Shown here piece by piece: positions 7,513 to 11,360 of a DNA stretch of 11,360 bases. This stretch comes from Candidatus Liptonbacteria bacterium RIFCSPLOWO2_01_FULL_53_13 (lineage in GTDB: Bacteria > Patescibacteriota > Minisyncoccia > UBA6257 > 2-01-FULL-56-20): assembly GCA_001818895.1 (NCBI GenBank), contig MHLB01000010.1:1-11360 (forward strand). Direction: 5' to 3'. Below the pieces are notes generated by a model, which was not told where the DNA came from, searched no databases, and was given only the letters and a program-made list of their open reading frames with translations. Each line of letters begins with the position of its first letter. Position 1 is the stretch's first letter. The position numbers and the translations under genes are program-made.

Positions 7513-8778
7513 ATGCTTGAAAACTCGGGATTTCACGGATTGGGCATCGCGCCCGGAATACTCCAAGTACTCGCGAAAATGGGGTTTTCCGTTCCCACGC
7601 CGATACAGGTGCAATCGATCCCCATCGTGATAGACGGCAAGGATATGATGGGAATCGCCCAAACGGGAACGGGGAAAACGCTCGCATTCGGAATTCCGTT
7701 GATCCAAAAAACGCTTCGCGAAAAAGGGATCGGGCTTGTGGTCGTGCCCACAAGAGAGCTTGCGGAACAGGTGAGCGAGGCGTTGGGGAAAGTCGGCGCT
7801 CCGCTCGGCCTTAAAGGGGTGACGCTCATCGGCGGAGAATCAATTACGCACCAGATAAGGACGCTCGCGCGCAACCCCCAGATCATTATCGGCACGCCCG
7901 GGCGCATTATTGACCATCTTGAACAAAAAACGCTCCGCCTGGGCGCGACGCACACGCTCGTGCTGGACGAAGCCGACCGGATGCTTGACATGGGATTCGC
8001 TCCCCAGTTGAGAAAAATCATTGAACATCTGCCGAAGGAGCGGCAAACCCTTTTGTTTTCGGCGACGATGCCCGAGGAAATCGTGCGGATGGCGCGCGCC
8101 TATCTCAAGCTTCCGATACGCGTGGAAATCGCGCGTTCGGGAACCACCGCGAAAGACGTGTCTCAGGAATTGTTTTTCGTGGCGCAGAACGAAAAAGCGC
8201 GCTTGCTTGAAAAAATCCTTCAGGATTACCGCGGTTCGGTGCTTTTGTTCTCCCGCACGAAACACGGCGCAAAAAAAATCGCGCGCATCGTGCGCGCGCT
8301 GGGGCACTCTTCGGCGGAGCTCCATTCAAACAAGTCGCTGAATCAAAGGCGCGAGGCGCTTGAAGGATTCAAAACGGGAAAGTACCGCGTACTGGTCGCA
8401 ACCGACATTGCCGCGCGCGGGATTGACGTAAGCACGATTGAACTCGTGATAAATTACGACCTTCCCCAGAGCGCGGAGGATTACGTGCACCGCATAGGGC
8501 GCACGGGACGGGCGGGGGAGCACGGGCATGCGATTTCCTTCGCGCGCCCCGACCAGAAGGCGGATGTCTACGCGATTGAACGGCTCACGCGCTCATCGCT
8601 TCCCATCTCCGCGCTTCCTGTATTGCCAACCCTTTCCCCGTTGCACGAAGCGGAGTCGCGTCCGTTCTCGCCGCAATTCCGCACGCCGTATGGCGCATCG
8701 CGGAATCCGCGCCCCGCCGGAAGACAGTTCAACCGCGAGAGAAAAGGGCAAGGTCCCGCCCGCCGAAGGTGGAAGTGA
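7513..8778 (+). CDS. DEAD-box ATP-dependent RNA helicase
   Basis: Cytoplasmic RNA helicase of 421 residues with every DEAD-box motif in order: aromatic F7 and Q motif GFSVPTPIQ (24-32), Walker A AQTGTGKT (49-56), PTRELAEQ (79-86), TPGR (128-131), DEAD (152-155), SAT (183-185), LLFSRTK (244-250), ATDIAARGID (296-305) and HRIGRTGR (326-333). The core ends near 365; the remaining 55 residues are a Pro/Arg/Gln-rich, basic, probably disordered tail (ending ARRRWK) of the kind that tethers RhlE-like helicases to RNA. RhlE/CsdA type is likely; the role is probably ribosome assembly or unwinding mRNA structure. A TTG at 7474 would add 13 residues including two Cys, but it coincides with the -35 box, and similarity starts after the ATG at 7513. 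Stop is TGA, which shows that TGA is a stop codon in this organism. Confidence 0.95.
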   Translation: MLENSGFHGLGIAPGILQVLAKMGFSVPTPIQVQSIPIVIDGKDMMGIAQTGTGKTLAFGIPLIQKTLREKGIGLVVVPTRELAEQVSEALGKVGAPLGLKGVTLIGGESITHQIRTLARNPQIIIGTPGRIIDHLEQKTLRLGATHTLVLDEADRMLDMGFAPQLRKIIEHLPKERQTLLFSATMPEEIVRMARAYLKLPIRVEIARSGTTAKDVSQELFFVAQNEKARLLEKILQDYRGSVLLFSRTKHGAKKIARIVRALGHSSAELHSNKSLNQRREALEGFKTGKYRVLVATDIAARGIDVSTIELVINYDLPQSAEDYVHRIGRTGRAGEHGHAISFARPDQKADVYAIERLTRSSLPISALPVLPTLSPLHEAESRPFSPQFRTPYGASRNPRPAGRQFNRERKGQGPARRRWK

Positions 8779-8783
8779 CTCAT

Positions 8784-8872
8784 CGCTCTTTGCGTGGGGT
8801 CGCTGTCTCCGCGTGGTCGCGGAGCGCTGACTCTCGCGCCGTCGCGCTGCGAGACACCCCACGCAAAGAGCG
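8784..8872. repeat. 89-base inverted repeat folding as a three-way junction
   Basis: Perfect 17-base arms, CGCTCTTTGCGTGGGGT at 8784-8800 and its complement at 8856-8872, enclose two smaller hairpins: CTCCGCG-TGGT-CGCGGAG (8807-8824) and TCTCGC...GCGAGA (8832-8837 with 8849-8854). The pattern is a three-way junction in RNA or single-stranded DNA. The junction strands repeat CGCTG (8801-8805, 8825-8829). It begins six bases after the helicase stop codon. It has no T-run, so it is not a standard terminator. It could be a REP- or MITE-like mobile palindrome, an mRNA 3' stabiliser, or a structured RNA. No long coding frame here looks real. Confidence 0.7.
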
Positions 8873-8903
8873 CTTCGTCTAGAGATAGGAAATCCAAACC
8901 TGC

Positions 8904-8933
8904 AAACGGCTCCGACATATGTCGGAGCCGTTT
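8904..8933. terminator. Perfect 30-base palindrome, probable bidirectional terminator
   Basis: AAACGGCTCCGACAT at 8904-8918 is followed without a gap by its exact reverse complement at 8919-8933. RNA from either strand would form a strong GC-rich stem with A's before and U's after, the form of a bidirectional intrinsic terminator, though the T-tract is only three bases. It would end helicase transcripts 126 bases after the stop. Alternatively it is a binding site for a dimeric protein. Confidence 0.6.
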
Positions 8934-8968
8934 AGGGTCACGATGCGTGGCGAGGGAAGCAAAGTTTT

Positions 8969-9004
8969 CTTATACCCCTCATTCGCCCGAATAAGGGGTA
9001 TAAG
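8969..9004. repeat. 36-base palindrome upstream of purSL
   Basis: CTTATACCCCTCATTCG (8969-8985), two-base centre CC, then the matching arm at 8988-9004 with a single mismatch (a G-U pair in RNA). The centre reads ATTCGCCCGAAT, and TCGCCCGAAT recurs exactly at the left edge of the large palindrome inside purSL (10957-10966). It ends 55 bases before the purSL ATG and just upstream of the proposed -35 box, so it could be an operator, a terminator stem without a U-run, or another copy of the same repeat family. Confidence 0.6.
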
Positions 9005-9024
9005 GCGGGGGATAAACCGACAAT

Positions 9025-9053
9025 TTAAGAAAAAAAAGGAAATAGAGTATCAT
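9025..9053 (+). promoter_or_regulatory. Putative leaderless promoter of purSL
   Basis: TTAAGA (9025-9030), 17-base spacer, TATCAT (9048-9053), then six bases to the ATG at 9060. Both boxes match the consensus at four or five of six positions. AAGGA at 9036-9040 looks like a Shine-Dalgarno but is 19 bases from the ATG, too far, and no in-frame start codon lies nearer. Confidence 0.4.
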
Positions 9054-9059
9054 AGTGGC

Positions 9060-11360
9060 ATGGTCGCCCGCATTGAGGTCGCGTATAAAATTCCCGACAC
9101 CCGGGCCAAGGTGAAATTGCGCCGTTTGGAAGAACTCGGCTTTAAGGGAAAGATTAAGTCCGCGGCGCTTACGGATGCGTATGTCGTTGATGCGAACCTT
9201 ACGCAAAGAGATTTGCGGAAAGCGGCGCAGGCGTTCCAAAATCCGCTCGTGGAGAAAGCGGCCATAAATCAGCCGCAATCGCCCGCGCGGTTTTCCTGGG
9301 CGATAGAAACAGGATATCTTCCCGGCGTGACGGACAATGTGGGCGCGACCGCGAAAGAAACCATTGAAGACGTATTGGGCAAAAAATTCAAGAATGGGCA
9401 GGGAGTTTACCGCTCGCAAGTCCTATTTCTCACGGGGAAACTTTCCGAAGACGATGCGAAGCGCATCGCGCTCACGCTCTATAATCCGCTTATAGAGCGG
9501 GCGGAGATAAAAAGCTTTAAAAAATTCATGCGGGACGGCGGTATGGGAGCGCGCGTGCCAAAGGTTTCACTTCCCGCCTACGCCCGTGGCTTCGGCGAGG
9601 CAAGGCGTGAAAACATATCAGCCGATCTTGTTGACCTTGAAGTGAGCGATGATGAGCTCGCGCGCATCGGGAAGGAGGGAGTATTGAATCGCGACGGTGT
9701 CAGAGGAGGACCTCTAGCCCTTGACCTTCAGGCCATGCGCGCGATACGGGATTATTTCCGCGCGAAACGCCGAAAGCCGACGGATATTGAAATTGAATCT
9801 CTCGCGCAAACGTGGTCCGAGCATTGCAAGCACACAATTTTCGCGAATCCGATAGACGATATAAAAGAAGGCATCTATCGCACTTATATCAAAGCGGCGA
9901 CGAATGTAATTCGCACCCTTCGACGGGCTCAGGGTAAAAAGGATTTTTGCGTTTCCGTGTTCACCGATAATTCCGGCGCGATTGCGTTTGATAAAGAATA
10001 TCTGGTGACCCACAAAGTGGAGACGCACAACAGCCCCTCGGCGCTTGACCCGTTCGGCGGGGCGATCACGGGAATCGTCGGCGTGAACCGCGATACGATC
10101 GGATTCGGGCTCGGCGCAAAACCGGTCGCGAACCTCTACGGATTCTGTCTTGCGGACCCGAAAGACGAGACGGTACTCTATCGGGATTCCGCGAGGAAGA
10201 ATAAAATGCTCTCCGCGCGGCGCATTATGGACGGCGTGATTCAGGGTATCAACACGGGAGGCAATTGTTCCGGCATCCCCACTCCGCAGGGATTTTTGTT
10301 TTTTGATAAGCGCTATCGCGGAAAGCCATTGGTCTTTGCCGGCACGGTGGGGCTCATTCCGCGCAAGGTGGGGGGCAAGCCGTCGTACGTCAAGCAGGCG
10401 CGTGCGGGCGATTATATCGTGATGGCGGGAGGGCGCGTCGGGCAAGACGGCATCCACGGAGCAACCTTTTCTTCGGAGGTGATGGATTCCGGGAGTCCCG
10501 CGACCGCGGTGCAGATCGGCGACCCCATCACGCAGAAAAAAATGAGTGATGCCCTCATCAAAGAAGTAAGGGACAGGGGATGGTACCACAGCATCACCGA
10601 CAACGGCGCGGGCGGCCTCTCCTGTTCGGTGGCGGAAATGGCGAAAGAGTCGGGAGGATGCCTCGTGCATCTGGAAAAAGTGCCGCTCAAGTATCCGGGG
10701 CTTCAGCCGTGGCAGACCTGGATCTCCGAATCGCAGGAGCGGATGACGCTCGCGGTGCCGAAAGCGAAATGGAAAAAACTTAGCGCGCTTCTTGCAAAAC
10801 GCGGCGTGGAAGCAACCGTTATCGGCGAGTTTACCGCCTCGGGAAATGCAATTGTGAAATACCGCGGGAAAACAATTATGGATATCGGGCTTGAATTTTT
10901 GCATAACGGCCTTCCCCGCCGGCAACTTACTACGCGGTGTCCCGCTCCGACGTTGCTCGCCCGAATGAATAACGAATATAATCGAATCTTACCCGAATAT
11001 TCGTCTGACATTCGTTCCGATTCGTTTTCCATTCGGGCGATATTAAGAATGCTTGCGCGCGTGAATATCGCAAGCTATGAATTCCTATCTTGCCAATATG
11101 ACCACGAAGTGCAGGCAGGCTCCGTCTTGAAGCCTCTGCAAGGGAGGGGACGGGTGAATGCGGACGCGAGCGTCCTGCGGCCCGTGCTCAATTCGCAAAA
11201 GGGAATCGTCCTTTCTTCGGGCATCGCGCCGTCGTATTCGGAAATTGATGCGTATCATATGGCCGCTTCCGCGATTGACACGGCGGTCCGCTCTGCGGTC
11301 GCGGCGGGCGCGGACATTGATTATCTGGCGCTTTTGGATAATTTCTGCTGGTGCAGTTCA
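9060..11360 (+). CDS. purL: PurS-PurL fusion FGAM synthase, 3'-truncated by window edge
   Basis: Phosphoribosylformylglycinamidine synthase, step four of purine synthesis: FGAR + ATP + ammonia (from glutamine through PurQ) to FGAM. The frame runs 767 codons from ATG 9060 to the window end without a stop. Residues 1-70 and 80-155 are two PurS-like repeats (ETGYLPGVTDNVGATAKETIEDVL in the second), the fused PurS pseudo-dimer. A helical linker follows, with RKPTDIEIESLAQTWSEHCKH (SEHCKH at 253-258). The first ATP-binding half has KVETHNSPSALDPFGGAITGIVGVNRD (from about 319), TGGNCSGIPTPQG (about 399-411), GGRVGQDGIHGATFSS and DNGAGGLSCSVAEMA; the second half starts near ARVNIASYEFLSCQYDHEVQAGSV and reaches ALLDNFCWC. 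About 200 residues are missing and no glutaminase domain is seen, so PurQ should be separate. Unusual: four palindrome-forming segments lie in frame (listed separately), each at a loop or linker and none breaking a core motif. Confidence 0.95.
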   Translation, partial: MVARIEVAYKIPDTRAKVKLRRLEELGFKGKIKSAALTDAYVVDANLTQRDLRKAAQAFQNPLVEKAAINQPQSPARFSWAIETGYLPGVTDNVGATAKETIEDVLGKKFKNGQGVYRSQVLFLTGKLSEDDAKRIALTLYNPLIERAEIKSFKKFMRDGGMGARVPKVSLPAYARGFGEARRENISADLVDLEVSDDELARIGKEGVLNRDGVRGGPLALDLQAMRAIRDYFRAKRRKPTDIEIESLAQTWSEHCKHTIFANPIDDIKEGIYRTYIKAATNVIRTLRRAQGKKDFCVSVFTDNSGAIAFDKEYLVTHKVETHNSPSALDPFGGAITGIVGVNRDTIGFGLGAKPVANLYGFCLADPKDETVLYRDSARKNKMLSARRIMDGVIQGINTGGNCSGIPTPQGFLFFDKRYRGKPLVFAGTVGLIPRKVGGKPSYVKQARAGDYIVMAGGRVGQDGIHGATFSSEVMDSGSPATAVQIGDPITQKKMSDALIKEVRDRGWYHSITDNGAGGLSCSVAEMAKESGGCLVHLEKVPLKYPGLQPWQTWISESQERMTLAVPKAKWKKLSALLAKRGVEATVIGEFTASGNAIVKYRGKTIMDIGLEFLHNGLPRRQLTTRCPAPTLLARMNNEYNRILPEYSSDIRSDSFSIRAILRMLARVNIASYEFLSCQYDHEVQAGSVLKPLQGRGRVNADASVLRPVLNSQKGIVLSSGIAPSYSEIDAYHMAASAIDTAVRSAVAAGADIDYLALLDNFCWCSS
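9571..9611 (+). repeat. REP-like hairpin inserted in purSL coding sequence
   Basis: Outer arms TTCCCGCCT (9571-9579) and AGGCGTGAA (9603-9611) pair at eight of nine positions; inner arms CGCC (9581-9584) and GGCG (9594-9597) pair perfectly. It is read in frame as about 15 residues (LPAYARGFGEARREN, 171-185) between the second PurS repeat and the linker domain. The core CGCCTACGCC...GGCTTCGGCGAGG resembles a palindromic repeat I remember from many uncultivated bacterial genomes; that link is recollection. Confidence 0.55.
9702..9715 (+). repeat. Small hairpin segment in purSL coding sequence
   Basis: AGAGG-AGGA-CCTCT makes a five-base-pair stem. In frame it forms part of NRDGVRGGPL (residues 210-219), which separates EGVL from ALDLQAM; in relatives as I remember them these two pieces are nearly adjacent. 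It may be a decayed copy of a longer GGTGTCAGAGG-type palindrome whose right arm has drifted. On its own it is weak. Confidence 0.3.
9915..9935 (+). repeat. CCCTTCGACGGGCTCAGGG-type repeat inside purSL
   Basis: A 21-base unit with ACCCT and AGGGT at its ends and CTTCGACGGGCTCAG in between. This is a sequence I know as a very widespread dispersed palindromic repeat in bacterial genomes (recollection, not searched). Here it is exactly seven codons in phase, giving TLRRAQG (286-292), in the loop before the strand KKDFCVSVF. Confidence 0.6.
10958..11039. repeat. 82-base phased CGAAT/ATTCG palindrome inside purSL
   Basis: Two arms of 41 bases (10958-10998, 10999-11039) meet without a spacer. The outermost ten bases, CGCCCGAATG, are perfectly mirrored, and in each arm four pentamers fall at matching places: CGAAT at 10962, 10973, 10983, 10994 and ATTCG at 10999, 11010, 11020, 11031. 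Steps within each arm are 11, 10, 11 bases. Bases between the pentamers are mostly not conserved across the arms. It is read in frame as about residues 633-660, in the variable linker between the two halves of PurL. The sequence does not show whether it is a protein-binding array, a mobile repeat or both. Confidence 0.75.

Noticed and set aside
8528..8994. Short frames running through the palindromes after the helicase
   Set aside because: Low-complexity Arg/Ser-rich translations caused by the inverted repeats; no start signal or recognisable domain.
8784..9004. CRISPR array
   Set aside because: The repeats are three different inverted repeats, not direct repeats with spacers, and no cas genes are present.
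9036..9040. AAGGA as ribosome binding site for purSL
   Set aside because: Nineteen bases before the ATG and no in-frame start codon closer; spacing is outside the normal range.
9714..10925. 403-codon open frame on the minus strand opposite purSL
   Set aside because: It is antisense to a gene with clear PurL motifs, its translation is rich in Arg/His/Phe without recognisable domains, and it arises from codon bias of the real gene.
1..11360. Alternative genetic code with TGA as glycine
   Set aside because: The helicase ends at TGA right after its basic tail, and no gene needs TGA read through.
1..11360. tRNA, rRNA, transposase or phage genes
   Set aside because: No cloverleaf, rRNA-like sequence, transposase motif or integrase was seen on either strand by eye; small RNA genes could still be missed.

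Overview
The window is ordinary bacterial chromosome of about 50% GC, densely packed, with ten genes recognised: six on the plus strand, two on the minus strand, then two more on the plus strand. The first and last genes run off the ends. Small size, SD-less starts, compact membrane proteins of unknown function, a PurS-PurL fusion and palindromic filler suggest an uncultivated Patescibacteria/CPR (Parcubacteria-like) genome. That placement is inference. TGA is the clear stop of the helicase gene, so this is the standard bacterial code and not the TGA=Gly code of Gracilibacteria/Absconditabacteria.

Layout. 1-1938: 3' part of phosphoenolpyruvate synthase. 1982-2986: a D-lactate/2-hydroxyacid dehydrogenase. 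3007-3888 and 3881-4147: two overlapping membrane-protein genes, a DUF4239-like protein and a small CBU_0592-like protein. 4180-5385: a short, divergent enolase. 5420-5974: an exported or membrane-anchored protein with a calcium-loop-like motif. 5997-6908 and 6918-7451 (minus strand): an EamA-type transporter and a DUF2231-like membrane protein, apparently one operon. 7513-8778: a DEAD-box RNA helicase. 8779-9059: a 281-base gap holding three different inverted repeats in a row. 9060-11360: most of a PurS-PurL fusion of purine synthesis, open at the window end.

How the genes fit together. PEP synthase, the lactate dehydrogenase and enolase all act at the pyruvate/PEP node: pyruvate to PEP, pyruvate to or from lactate, and PEP to or from 2-phosphoglycerate. 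The left third therefore looks like a small central-carbon cluster with unrelated membrane genes between. The right part holds housekeeping genes (RNA helicase, purine synthesis).

Most striking features. (1) The purSL reading frame stays open through four hairpin-forming or palindromic segments, at positions where variable loops or linkers are expected. This recalls the in-frame palindromic elements of Rickettsia. (2) The largest of them, 10958-11039, is an 82-base two-fold symmetric array of four CGAAT followed by four ATTCG, spaced 10-11 bases apart, about one DNA helical turn. Smaller relatives lie before the dehydrogenase gene and before purSL. (3) None of the nine visible starts has a Shine-Dalgarno sequence, and several have a -10-like box only 6-9 bases upstream of the ATG, suggesting leaderless mRNAs. 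(4) An 89-base inverted repeat after the helicase gene can fold as a three-way junction.
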